From positions 25,609,842 to 25,673,841 of the forward strand of contig NC_135549.1 of assembly GCF_964340395.1 (NCBI RefSeq): a stretch of 64,000 nucleotides of DNA, given 5' to 3'. Under the pieces are notes generated by a model, which ran no database searches, was not told the origin of the DNA, and saw only the letters and a program-made list of their open reading frames with translations. Below are positions 34,156 to 45,900 of this stretch, in pieces. Each line of letters opens with the position of its first letter. Position 1 is the stretch's first letter. The position numbers and the translations under genes were made by a program. This stretch comes from Glandiceps talaboti (Eukaryota; Hemichordata; Enteropneusta; Spengelidae).

Positions 34156-34771
34156 GGACAGACCTCAATGACATACATCAAGTTGGTGAAAAGTGTTCTG
34201 CATGTACATGTACATGACAGAGCACTGTGTAAATGTGGCTGTGACCATGGGGTGTACTAGTACTACTACTAAATGATTTGTGACACACTGGTTTCTACAA
34301 AACACTCCAACATTGTTCCATTCCATATCTTAATTGAATAAATTAATTTGCCACTGTTTTCTAACAAGACTCAGTGCGGTACATAGGAACTCTTTCGACG
34401 AGAAACTAATAATTTTTACACGATAAATCATGGGGGGGGGGGGGTGTAATCCAGTTTACACACGGCACCAGGCAAGCAGTGCATTCTTTCCTACTTTCAA
34501 TCGACAAAGTGGACACTCCAACTTGAATATTACATGTATATCAGATGTACTTTAAAAACAACTTTCGGAAGTTTCAAACAGTTGTAGAAGTCTATGTATG
34601 CAACCGTGGACCGAGGTCTAGGTCTATGTCTGAAAAGGCTCCGATCGTACGGCCACAAGTACTAATATAAATAAGATATAACGTCTACACATAGACGACC
34701 AGGATTCTATCGTTTAAAAAAAATACCAGAGCCTATAATGTGCTCTGAAAGCGTCAGTTAAATTAACATAC

Positions 34772-34867
34772 CTTCATCACCAAAATGAGTAGGTCTTGAT
34801 GTATACCTCTTCTCATGATCAGTTGTCGAAAACGATTTTCTTTGCCTTTGTGAATCATGGCCGCCAT
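34772..34867 (-). CDS. Possible first coding exon (MAAMIHKGKENRF...)
   Basis: A start ATG at 34867 in the context GGAAGATGGCGGCCATG opens a frame of 32 codons, ending exactly at a good donor (AAG, then GTATGT) in phase 0. The promoter-like region lies just upstream on the same strand. It pairs in phase with the exon at 33369-33581. An in-frame ATG 12 bases upstream (34879) is an alternative start. No family recognised. Confidence 0.35.
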
Positions 34868-34935
34868 CTTCCGTTTCATTTGAAGTACTGGAGAGATTGC
34901 GCGCGTTGATTTGATTGGCTGATACGTCATAGCCT
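34868..34935 (-). promoter_or_regulatory. CRE/CCAAT/ETS-YY1-type core promoter
   Basis: Within 65 bp are TACGTCA (34923-34929, CRE-like), ATTGGCT (34914-34920, a CCAAT box on the minus strand), a GCGCGC patch and CGGAAGATGGCGGC (ETS plus YY1) overlapping the proposed start codon. YY1 sites overlapping translation starts are common in housekeeping promoters. This is the most convincing promoter in the window. Confidence 0.5.
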
Positions 34936-35099
34936 CGTTCACAATAATTTCAAAACTTCAATGCGTTGTAAACTTTACAGCAGTCGTTGATTCAATTTTG
35001 AAAAAATATATTTTTGTTTATTATTTTGTTTCTTACATATTATCCATGTTTGTGCTGTTATTAGCCATAAACAAAATGTTTGTTCCTAGCAGTTTTTCC

Positions 35100-35800
35100 A
35101 CGAGCTTTGAAAGAGCCTGTGATGCCATATTGTGGATATAACCTTAGCCAGCGATCGACGATCGAGGGGTTTGTTTACACCGTACGTTCACGTTACGTAT
35201 CGACTCAAAACAGAGCAGTATACTTGTAATCTCCAAAAGTTGAAGCAAAATGGCAATCTATGAGAGATGGAAGCGAAAAGTGGCCATTCCAGTTCTGAGG
35301 ACAACTTTGCGATCATTGGCCCACAGACGATGGACTCCCATCACTTCCGGGTGATGTCCCTCGACATCAACAACACACGAACACGTACACAGACAATACC
35401 GATACCGAGTTTGGTAGACTAATGAGATGATCGACAGGAAGGAGATGGCGAGCATCATATTTATTCATGTTATAACATAACGGAGGAAATGAAGACAACT
35501 GTGAGTTATTTGACAATGAAGAGGGGAGTCAAAATCCCTTGTTGACATCGACTGTCGAGATTTATCAGACGGCGCGGCGTTGATGATGGGTATGACAACC
35601 CTGAATATGACTGACTATAGTGAAACTGAAAACTCAGATATTGGCGAGGCCGATCATATGCGGCCCAAAATGAACCACTCTTTTCAATGCCTATACGCTA
35701 CACGACCGGCCCAAGTCAAGAAATATACTGCAGGGTACATTTCCTGTAGTACCCTTGAAAATGGGCCGTGTTTCTGCATATGTAACCAGTAATTAGTAGT
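35100..35800. other. GC-richer stretch with coding-like composition, unresolved
   Basis: Several frames are open for 60-80 codons on both strands, for example around 35580-35792 on the plus strand. CpGs are more frequent than nearby (CGATCGACGATCGAGG). It may hold exons of a gene that shares the 34.9-kb promoter region, or a transposase relic. I could not fix a frame or splice sites. A near-exact 20-bp direct repeat (TAATTAGTAGTGCTAGTAG) stands at 35791-35826. Confidence 0.3.
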
Positions 35801-36832
35801 GCTAGTAGTAATTAGTAGTGCTAGTCCCAAGTTGAAGCATAGTAAACAAATTCCACACTAATATACGTGCATGGCTATCACAAACTCAGAATACTAAATC
35901 TGGCAAATGATTTTAAAATGGATGTTTGTTATGTAGGTGACATATTACAAATAATTTGAGAAAACAGTTACATTAAATCTCGGTAAGTTGTGAGGGTGAA
36001 CGATGCAAATAATAAATGCATACAACAATACATGTACATTTTATATTAGAGGTATTCTGTAAGGATTGATTTTGTTGTTCATGCAGCTGGTTTACGTTTT
36101 AACAAGAACAGATTCCGGTGTTTATACTTAACAATGAAACTTAATAAATATATTTTAACATGTAAATGTACTGTAGTTATTGGTCATTTGATGGTGTTGC
36201 AGGCATTCTTATAAATATTACCTACATTCACCTGCATACATTTGATGTATGTTTTAGTGAATAAGTATTTAGGCAAGTTTAATTCCAAGCAATATTTATT
36301 ATGACACAGAAGCATATTAACAGAGGACCCTTGGATTGGTATGCCCTTCCACATTGCCACTGTCCAGGTAACTTTAAAATATTCTGGAAACTACCACAAA
36401 AGCTGCTAAAAGTCTGCTGCTAGTCGTTTTGCCCATGACAGAGCAAAGTGTAAACACTCCTGACAGACATTATTTAGAAATTAACTCCTGTGGCTGAAGA
36501 CAGCTGCCAGTAAACTGCAAGTAGCTGTTGGTGAACTGCAGACAGCTGTCAGTGAGATGCAGACAGCTGTCAGTAAGCTTAAGAATTTTTTTCCTAACAG
36601 ACATAAACCCTAGAAGTCTGTTGCAGACATTCAGCAGCTCAACACATTTTTGAATGTGTGCAATAGAGCTGTTGGTAGTGTGCCACAGAGCTGAAAAGCT
36701 CTGAAAAAGCTCTTTGCCAGCTTGGGTCTGAGCTTTCAGTTTGGTAAGGGTATGCATGCCACGGTCACAAGCTATATTGCGTCAGATCGATTTGCCAAAC
36801 AAGTTTGCCAGAATTAACGCATCCCATCAAAC

Positions 36833-36864
36833 CATGGACCCTCCACAAAGGTGGAGTGTCTATG
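36833..36864. mobile_element. Tiny palindromic element, family 1, copy B (32 bp)
   Basis: Arms CATGGACCCTCCAC and GTGGAGTGTCTATG (14 bp, two mismatches) around AAAG. Flanks are ATCAAAC (36826-36832) and GTCAAAC (36865-36871), 6 of 7 identical. Confidence 0.75.
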
Positions 36865-37132
36865 GTCAAACAAATGACAGGTCGCAGAAACTATGGTCAT
36901 GGAAGTATGAACGTCGTTTATACTTGTACGCCGTGACATACAATGAGCGCAGTGCCATGATTGACCGGATTATTCAGTGTCGACAATCCCAGTTAATATA
37001 ATCCCAAAGGCAAACTTGTTTTATTTACCACCTTGCCAAGCAACACAGGGTGGTGGCGAGGCGAAGTTGTAATGTACTGTCGCTTTGATATTCACGATTT
37101 TGGAAAGGAAATAGATAACATCGGGTTAGATC

Positions 37133-38025
37133 TTGAGAGTAAATAAGAAGAAAAGAAGAGTTAATTTGAAATCAGTGATAAACGAGTTGTCTATTTTTAA
37201 GAAACTAAATATAAGGAAAGCTATGGGTCCTGATAACATATGTGGTAGGTTACTGAATGTCTATGCATCGCAGTTAGCTAGTGTTTCCAGTAGATTGTTC
37301 AATTGGTCGTACAATGATCATACGATATCAACCATTTGGAAAACATCTACCATCTGTCCGGTCCCTAAAAACTTCCAAGGCATCGTCCTGTAGCACTGAC
37401 TTCCATTGTGATGAAATGCTTCGAGCGTATTTTACTTTGTCAAAACCCACAAAAACATTCACACCTTGACCCATACCAATTTACATATTAAAGTAATAGA
37501 GGTACTGATAATGCAACTCTCACATTACTTCACGATGCGTATACACATCTTGAAAAACCAAGTTCATTTGTAAGACTATTGGTTATTGATTTTTCATCAG
37601 TCGTTAACAGAAGTCAACCAAACATGATGGCTCATAAACTTAGTTATTTAAACGTTAACCCCAAACTCATCCTCTGGATAATGGATTTTCTTGTCAACCT
37701 TTCCCAGTTTGTTCGCTACCAAAAATTAAGTTCAGCCTTCCATTCAACATTTAGGGGTGCCTCACAGAGCACGATACTCTCACACAAACTATTTACACTT
37801 TACACAAATGACTGCTCATCAGGTACCGATACAAATCCACTTATCAAATATTCTGATAACTCTGCATTAGTTGACCTGTCAAATTCTGACCGTACTTATT
37901 TCGATGAAGTTGATAGGTTTGTTACTTGGTGTAAAGAAAACTACTTGGACGAAAGGTCGACTTTAGGAAGAACCCTAAAGTAGTGCCCGACCTTTTTATT
38001 GACAATGTTAAAGTTGAACAGGTGA

Positions 38026-38115
<90 letters not shown>

Positions 38116-38560
38116 AACAGTCTTGGATAATAAATCAAATGTTAAGGCCAACACAGATTTCATTAACAAGAAATGTCAATCTAGAGTTTACTGTCTACAA
38201 CAATTGAGGGGCCTAAAATTTTGTAAATGCCAAGGTATTACAGACATTCTATCGGAGTTTTGAGTCGGTTTAACATTTTCTTTTTTGTGCTGGTTTGGTA
38301 GTCTAGGGACTAGCTACAAGAGTGTCTTGAACAAAATTGTAAATGTGTTTAGTAAAGTATTGAGTGAAAAGTAGACTAATTTGAATGAAATGTTTACATC
38401 TCGTGTACAAAACAAAGCTGGGAAAATGGTAAATGACAAAGGCCACATTATGTCCCAACACTTTGAACTCCTGCCATCAGGGAGACGATTTCGTGTCCCT
38501 AAATTCAGAACAGTCAGAACCAAATCAAGTTTTGTGCCCACTTCAACTAAATTTTAAACC
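37133..38560 (+). pseudogene. Non-LTR reverse transcriptase, degenerate
   Basis: The frame at 37133-37393 has RT motifs 0-1 (LNIRKAMGPDNICGRLLNVY, TIWKTSTICPVPKNF). At 37579-37983 follow VIDFSSVVNRSQP, LNVNPKLILWIMDFLVNLSQ, the GASQSTILSHKLFTLYTND block and YSDNSALVDLSN, where the catalytic YxDD is changed to YSDN. After a TA microsatellite (38028-38114) the C-terminus continues (KSNVKANTDFINKKC, LQQLRGLKFCK, ELLPSGRRFRVPKFRTVRTK). Motif style differs from the 7.5-kb and 19.3-kb elements, so it is a third lineage. Dead through stops, frameshifts and the catalytic change. Confidence 0.75.
38028..38114. repeat. (TA)n microsatellite inside the RT relic
   Basis: About 43 TA units interrupt the C-terminal coding part. 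Confidence 0.95.
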
Positions 38561-38813
38561 AAACTAAATAATTCTATTTCAAAGACATCTGCTCTGCATT
38601 CCAGATTGGAAGAACCGCGTTTTTTTATTGTCTTTTTTAAGTTGATGACCATTTCTGGCAAGACTTCACTCACAATTTTCTCGATTTTACTGATTTTTCT
38701 TCTTTATTAAAAAGGTTTAGGGTCGGCACCGGATTTCTAGAATGGAAGCGTTTGGGGAGTTATGTGTGATTTATTTGTTGAGAAAGGTTCAAAGACAATA
38801 AATATCGCCATAA

Positions 38814-38854
38814 GGTGGCACTTGCCGTTCCAGTGAGGAACGACTAGTGCCACC
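38814..38854. repeat. 41-bp hairpin, GGTGGCACT arms
   Basis: GGTGGCACTTGCCGTTCC and GGAACGACTAGTGCCACC are inverted 18-bp arms with two mismatches around AGTGA. No 7-bp flanking duplication, unlike the other tiny palindromes. Confidence 0.7.
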
Positions 38855-38993
38855 ACGGTAGTACTCGACAATTCGATGGACCACGGCCAAGTCCGCCATT
38901 CACAATTTTCAAATCACTTGAAATAAAGCAATCTGGCAAAACTCGCCCATGTGCATTTACAATCTTGTCGCAACTAATTCTAGTAGGTAAAAC

Positions 38994-39017
38994 CATAGAC
39001 CCTCCACCCTGTCTATG
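38994..39017. mobile_element. Tiny palindromic element, family 1, copy C (24 bp)
   Basis: CATAGAC and GTCTATG ends with CCTCCACCCT between, so one inner arm is lost. Exact 7-bp repeats GTAAAAC flank it (38987-38993 and 39018-39024). Confidence 0.85.
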
Positions 39018-39564
39018 GTAAAACCTAGTCGCATTCATAACTTTCATCGAGGGTAAGGTAATTTTAGTCATCAACTTCTATAAAGTCCAAAATGAAACGA
39101 TAAAACATGTACATTTTGGAAATTATCCCATGTATAATGCCAGATTATAAAGTGACAAAGAGTGGTTCATCTGAGTGGATAGCTTAACCTCTTGACGATT
39201 TATAAACAATGGGAAATAGGCAGCTATCTTGATGTTCATTTTAACCTATTTTCCCGGAGAATATTTTCAGAACTGGTATCCAAATTACCAAGATCACGTT
39301 TTTCATATTTACTGATATGCCGCTTTAGTTATGGCCGGTTTTGTGGGATGTTTTGCGTGCACAATGTAAACCACAGACAAGGCATGTAAACTTCTACTTG
39401 CCGCACAACCCGTCTATTTCAGGCTTGGCCTCTTACCACTCTTGGAGGAATTGTACTGACTCCTCCAAGACCACGTCTGACACAGTGGCCTGAAACCCAT
39501 AGTCTATCGCGAGTATATTGTCTACCCTTCAAGAGACACACATTCTCTGCCAGTCACCCTTTTA

Positions 39565-39670
39565 AAAATACGCTTGTTAAACGTCTGCTCCTGGAGTTAA
39601 ATTTGGTTCAACTCATGAGCAAAATATTTGTACGTGACTCCGGGCCCCTTTCAGACAATCCGAATTTTCA
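39565..39670 (+). repeat. Dispersed repeat family D, copy 3 (fragment)
   Basis: TGCTCCTGGAGTTAAATTTG and GGCCCCTTTCAGACAATC align with copy 2 at about 28976-29040. Confidence 0.55.
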
Positions 39671-39719
39671 CGCACGTCCCAATTCGTTTTTTTCCCGTGA
39701 CAACAATTTTTCTCCTGAG

Positions 39720-41440
39720 CCTCCCCCTACCCTAATCTAGTTCCTGACGACCGTATTCCAATTTTACACTACATCTTTACATATTACGTATAGTCAATGT
39801 CATTACTCTCGTTGCCGATGTGTTGGCAATTATATACATGTATATATATAATATCCATAATCACAACATATTTCCTGCTCAAAGAAGAACTGTTTCAGCT
39901 TATTCCATTTCGATATAAACAGACAGAGAGTCCAGGGATAAAATACCCATGTACTACTCCTTATATTACTGGCTAGGTAATGTCAACCGTAAAATAATCC
40001 AAGCACCAGCGTCCCTAAAATCCGTGAAACAGTGTCGATATTACAGTATTTTGCTGACACTTATTACTTTCTGTAACTGGTCTATATTTGTGATATCATG
40101 GTAAATATGCTTGGAATTTATGGCCTAACAAACCAGACATTACGTAGATTTGAATATTGAAGAAAATCAAAAACAAAAACAAGGCCATGGCCATGGCCGG
40201 TCAGGTACTGATATTAGTACTTTAGACATCAGTGGGGGTCACACTTGGTCATTGAAACTATATTGACCGACCAAAATTCTAAACATCACGGATAAATAAT
40301 TTCATATCGAAATGTATGTACGGAGATTCAGGTTTTTAGACCACGTGGCTTTGACATGACATCATCAGCTAAATTTGCAATACGAAAGTAACGTAAAACA
40401 TGGATGTATCTAGTAGGGAGCAAAGTCCGCATGTCTGTATGGATGTTTGAAGATTTACTATCGGTATATGGGAGGCATAGAGGGAAATATTTGAATAGCG
40501 TTATTTAACGTTACATAATTCATAACTGACTACTAAACTACCGTCAAGAGGATTGTTTTTGCTTCCATTTATCTGTATTAATTTTTTTTAAAGGCAGTGA
40601 TGGTGACTGCCAATGCCGGTAGTGAAAATATGGCCCGCACATTCTGAAGATTTTTGTATCATACAAGTTCAATGTTGTAGCTGAGAATGTGATTTATATT
40701 TATAACTCAGTAGAATGGGTACCGGTACTGATGCGAGGGATGTGAACCAACCTTTGTGTTGCGTGCTTTTTAATATCACCGTGTGTGTGTGTGTGTTGTT
40801 TGTTTGTTTGTTTGTAATGTAGATTCGTCGTTGATATACTGCTACTAGATCAGACCGTGGGTTATACTTCCATGATCAGAACATGACCAGACACAACTCT
40901 CCACGGCACCATTTTGGTTTTACAACTTTGATTACTTTGTTTTGAATAGCTTTTGTCAAGTTCTTGACTTTCCTGATATGACAATAAAGCAAGGGCGGTG
41001 AAATATTATTATAGTAGTCCTTCAAAAAACAAGACAATTTTGAAACTTTTAGTGGAAAATGTTAGTGAAGACACAGTTTACCCGCATAAATTAACTAACA
41101 AAAGACAAAAGAAATGTACACATGGTTCATTTTCTAGGTGTCGACCTCATGAATATGCACCAAGATTTAGAACCGAGTCAGCTTTAAATGCGTTCACACC
41201 TCCAAATCTGGTCTGGACAATATTGTCTGGGCTTAGTCACCCTTTTATGCGGACTACAGAGCGGCCCTGGTGCGGACTATTTCTGCCACCTATTAATGCC
41301 TGAAAGTCAAGTGGCATATGCTGAGGTTGTGTACAACCAGCAACCCATAACATTTTAGCAATCTACAGTTCTACCTCAGTATGGCTATTAGCCATGCTAG
41401 GTAGTTACTATAATGATTAATATAATGGTTGTCTTGGTAA
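39720..41440. other. Intergenic stretch
   Basis: Contains a small GT run near 40783-40796 and GGCCATGGCCATGGCC at about 40187. No supported gene. Confidence 0.35.
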
Positions 41441-41448
41441 AAGTTGTC

Positions 41449-41505
41449 GACCCCCCCCCCCCAAAAAAAAAAAGAAGAAAAAAAAAAGAAAAAAAGAAAA
41501 AAAAA
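41449..41505. repeat. Poly-C / A-rich tract
   Basis: A C run followed by about 40 bp of A with a few G. Confidence 0.9.
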
Positions 41506-41705
41506 GATCAACAAAACATTCTATGATATTGAAAGCGCTCCTGGCATGTAATTCCATAGAACAGTTTCCTGTAGGGAATGGCAGCGATTTCATTCAAACT
41601 CAAAGACAGAGATGTTGCTAACCAACGTGAACAGCCATAAAAAATTGTATGTGAATGAGTATGACTCTGAGATCCCGCTAACGGTTTCATTGTTGTCGGT
41701 CTAAC

Positions 41706-41735
41706 CAGAGACACTGGAGAACTTCACTGTCTATG
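41706..41735. mobile_element. Possible degenerate family 1 palindrome, copy E (30 bp)
   Basis: Left CAGAGACACTGG and right CACTGTCTATG resemble family 1 ends. Flanks GTCTAAC (41699-41705) and ATCTAAT (41736-41742) match at 5 of 7 positions. Could be an old copy or chance. Confidence 0.35.
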
Positions 41736-42765
41736 ATCTAATCGTATTGCTCAGTGTGAAAACCGTGCAAAGCGTTACTATTTTGGCGTTGTATTTTCGC
41801 ACATTTTTGGTTCACAAGGGTCCAATAATTTAAGCTTGAGTTAGGAAATAGGCCTATTAAAAAAATTGTGTTGTTCCGATTAGGCAAAATAAATAAATAG
41901 GTGGGGTAGGTAGATTTATTTTTATTCATGTGCGAGTGTCTAATTCTGGTTTTCCATTTTTTCCAAATGATCTCTGTGTTATTGGCTTCTTTCCATTAGA
42001 TGTACAACCATTACAGATTGGAGGAACAGTTTTATATTGTCTTTTTAAGTTGATGTCAGTTTCTGCATCCACTATGTCTCGTGAGACTTCACAATTGTTG
42101 CGATTTTGTTAGTTTTTCAAGAACACGTAAAAAAAAGTTAAGGGTCGGCAGTGAAAAACTAGGTGGGTCGGGTAACAGAAACCAAACAGTTATTTTTTAG
42201 GCCTAAGGCATAACGTAGCATATAAATCTACCCAACCTGCGCGAGCAAGATCTGCATCGGTCAATGTAATATTTACATGGTCTATTACAATTTGGTAAAG
42301 TGTACCATTGTATATGCTTGTGCGAGACGTAAAAAACATCATGCCGTCTAATTGTACGAAACGATTTAGTCACTATGGTTTTGAAGTCAGTGAGATAATG
42401 TTTGTGAAGTACCCGGTATCGTGATGTTATCGCTTGTATAGAAAAACCATCACTGAGGCAAAATCTCACTTTTATCATCATTCATTTTTTAAAGTCTTCA
42501 ATCATGCCAATTAAAAATATGGATACTGCAGTCATTTATGTGACTTTTTTTCCAAAAATGTTTATCGTGCATCTCGATTATATTTTTTTTCGTCTTCGTA
42601 ACATCTTTTTTTTTATTGTGCCAAAAGTAGTAGCTACCACATATAGAACAGTGGAAAAATACCGAATGAGACTCAGAAATGTAAAATCATTTACTTCAAT
42701 GTCCAAATCAAATGCGGACATCAGAAAATGATGCATGCACGTTGTGATGGACTCGTGATTAGCTC

Positions 42766-42913
42766 TAGTCCAGATGCCAATTGGTATCTAACTAAACCAT
42801 AGACAATAGAGAGGGTCCTCTCTATTTTCTATGACTAAACCAAGTTTAGTGAGTGGAGGTGTAAATGGTACCGATACTGTTTAGGAACACGGTGATAGGA
42901 ACTAGACGAGATT
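42766..42913 (+). repeat. Dispersed repeat family R, copy 3 (occupied by a palindrome)
   Basis: TAGTCCAGATGCCAATTGG to GGAACTAGACGAG. Aligns with copies at 12908 and 30757 except for the 36-bp palindrome and 7-bp duplication at 42798-42840. Confidence 0.6.
42798..42833. mobile_element. Tiny palindromic element, family 1, copy D (36 bp)
   Basis: Arms CATAGACAATAGAGAGG and CCTCTCTATTTTCTATG, 17 bp with one mismatch, around GT. Exact 7-bp repeats ACTAAAC flank it (42791-42797 and 42834-42840). The host repeat family R gives an empty-site comparison. Confidence 0.85.
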
Positions 42914-42919
42914 AGCACT

Positions 42920-45900
42920 GACAACACACGCTCCGCGAACTCCAGCAAAGAGGCCTGGTGGGGTATATAGAGACTTGTCAGAGTTGTCGGAGCTACTGTT
43001 CATGTACATATAAGTTCCACGTATTCTCAATTTATTTCGTGCTGGATAGAAAACAGTCAGTATAGTCCTTGTGTTCTCCAGTGTATAGCCGATGGATTGG
43101 ATAGTGAGAGTCATGATATGTGTGATACATTGTAGTTTATACACCAGAACTGAATTTTAGACTGATCCCGTCGGCATCTTCAGAGAAAGCATCAAGCGGG
43201 TACCACAATAAACTGAAAACGTAACGACTATAAGCATAACTATAAGTTTTAATTTACATGGAACTACGGTAATATTTGATAAGCTTATCCCCCACTTCCA
43301 CATATGGTCTCATACCCCTTGGTCAGCGAAAAGCCAATCATGTTCATGTCCGGACATACGAGTTATAAATGGGGCGGTCATATGGGTTAAGTTAGGGTGG
43401 AATATAATATATGGAAAAAGTCTGATTGATACTGGCTGTGATGGGTAGTAGAGCATTTTTTAATTGTCAAAAACAGGGTTGGGGGCCGAATGATATGATT
43501 CAAAACGTCATGACTTTCTGGTATATCTTTGTTGTCATGGTGTGTTTCCAGTTGAGGATGGCTGTCTTTGACTGGCTACAACAGTAAGTGACTGATTTTG
43601 AAAGCAAAGAAAGTGGAAGAACATTGGTGTTAGTTAAAAAACTATTGTTATTAAAGATATACAAGTAAACGCAGCAAAACAATTGAGAGTCGGTACGGAA
43701 AGGAACAGATGACCACAGGAAGGTGTTCAGCTGTTCTTCATTGTTCTTTGCAATTTGACGACCGGGCGATCACATACTAGTAGTTGTCAGTGTTTTCGCT
43801 AAAGCAAAATACACGGAGATGGTTCAAAATCACTTGACTATCATTTCACTCTTATTTAAATCTACAAATATCTCATTAATATTTTCTCCCAGCTTACTTC
43901 AAACTATATGACATTTTCCATGAAAAAAAGGTGCGTATCTGGAGCAAAGAAGTGTTTCAGATATCAGAGTGTTCACGTTTGCGTGACCAAGACATAGACA
44001 TAGACTGGCAAGCGACGCCATGAATTGTGATCGAATCCCAGGGTCGGATCGGTTGTAGATCAGTGTTCATGATAATTCATTTGCGTGTTCAATTACTAAG
44101 TCATCGATGTAGGGTTATAAATTCAGTGACTACACCATCAACAAAGTTACTTCTTACTATAAATCATGTTGAAAAAGACCCTAGGAAAATGTCTAAGCAA
44201 CAATGACGGGTGTTACTTTTTTGCAGTGTTTATCCAAATAGTAATCGTCGAATAACGTGACCCTGGCTGAAAACTGCGACAGTGAGTGTACCATAAATTC
44301 CCAAAACAGACTGACCAGAACAGACATATTGACACACAAAAAGTGTGCAAGTTTACATCTTGTGACAGGTTTGGTTGGGGTCACCTCCATCGGCTAATGG
44401 TCGAAATCGTCATTGTAAAATATTTTTAATTACCCTCAACTACAAATCAGCGTATCGTTGACGATCATTTCAATCGTAAGTGTTTAGAACTGATTCAGAA
44501 GTAAAACGTAGAATTATTAATGACAATGGTATGCAAAGTTTTGTTGTTTAACAATCATCAGCGATTTGGCATGTTTGCACAAACCACAGATACTTGTTAG
44601 TGCATACACTTTTGATACTTCTATTCTATAAGGTAAAGGCTAAATTTAAAAAGACATGATCCCAGTATTAACTTTTTTGTTGCGGCTATATTTCCTAAGT
44701 GAGGTGTGCCAAAGAAAGTTTTCCCATGATACTTTGCGCCAGTGCGACTTTTTGACATTGTACGTTCGATGTTCCCAATGAGTAAATGGAATTTTATCGA
44801 GAAGTCTATTCATATTTGTTTATGACAGCAAGATATTTTCAATTTTCTGTTTTTGGTCATTTTTGGGGTCAAAAACTGTCATTTGTTTTGTAAATAAAAG
44901 AATTCAAAGTAAAAATGAATGACAGCCGCAAAACTAATCGATTGAATGGGCTGACATTTGGTGTGCAGGTATGTTAGAGTATCTGGATGAAGAATTCTTC
45001 CAGAAAATTTGAAGATGACATTGATATGCAAATACGTCTAAAACGTGCTGTGTAGTATCATATTATAGCCATGTTATTTTACAATACTCGTGAGAAAGTA
45101 GAATTTATTGGTGAAGTAAAGTTGCTCATACACCTAAGAAAATTTGACTACACTTGAATACATAATGAGCAAATGAAATGATCACAACAATCACATATCT
45201 TTGTAATGTTATGACTATACAAGATCTAATACAGGGACGAATGGGGTACTTATCAAATAATGCCCTCCGGAACTCAGAAATAAATGTAGATGCGCTGTAC
45301 CATGCAGTTACGATCAGCGGTTTTGAACTATGGAGGTAGGAAGGAAGGAGGTAGGAAGGATTATAGTCCTACCACCATTTCTGAACAAAATCGTTGTCCT
45401 TGAATTGGAATGGTATGCTTTTAATACAAAAGTTGCACAAACATATGTTCTTGCTTTCAAAAGTTTTAGAATTAACACCATGATTTCACCGTCGCCCATA
45501 CTGAGGTTTTCCTGCATCTATTGCTATGGATTTTGATGGTGGGACTTTGCTGTACTGTATGAACACTTGTTCAGACTCAGGCCACTAAAACACAATTGCA
45601 AAAAAAACCCGTAAAGACACGAAGTATCGTTTTGCACAACGTTCGGCTTGAAGCAGGTTTGAAGGGTAACCATGCACGACAGAGAAGATGGGTTTAGAGC
45701 CCCATTTACACCTAAAACAAAAAGCGATTCTAGTCTGTTCCTATTATAGTGGTCTGAGGTTCAGATCAAAGTGCCGCATTCATCCACAACATAAAAAATC
45801 ATAGACCCTACACGACTGGCGTTTGTAAAAGTCAGTTTTAAACCATAATTACTACACCTCTTTATCTTCTCGGCAAGAACATGCAGTGCTGCAATCCAAC

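Larger units (their letters stand above)
31978..36750. mobile_element. 4.8-kb element with CCCTTACC inverted ends
   Basis: The left end (31978) reads CCCTTACCGAAATGA; the right end (36750, reverse strand) reads CCCTTACCAAACTGA, 13 of 15 identical. Both subterminal zones (31990-32280 and 36380-36740) are full of AGCTG-containing hairpins and CTGACAG/CAGACA motifs, as in elements whose transposase binds many subterminal sites. The flanks give at most a TA duplication. Inside are a CRE/CCAAT/YY1-type promoter region and a possible two-exon gene on the minus strand. No recognised transposase. The superfamily is not assigned; the element may be non-autonomous and carry host DNA. Confidence 0.55.

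Noticed and set aside
38830-39074. 76-codon minus-strand frame
   Set aside because: It reads through two hairpins (38814-38854 and 38994-39017), and no splice or start context supports it.
40998-41303. 101-codon plus-strand frame
   Set aside because: No motif, no splice context, and composition like the flanking intergenic DNA.
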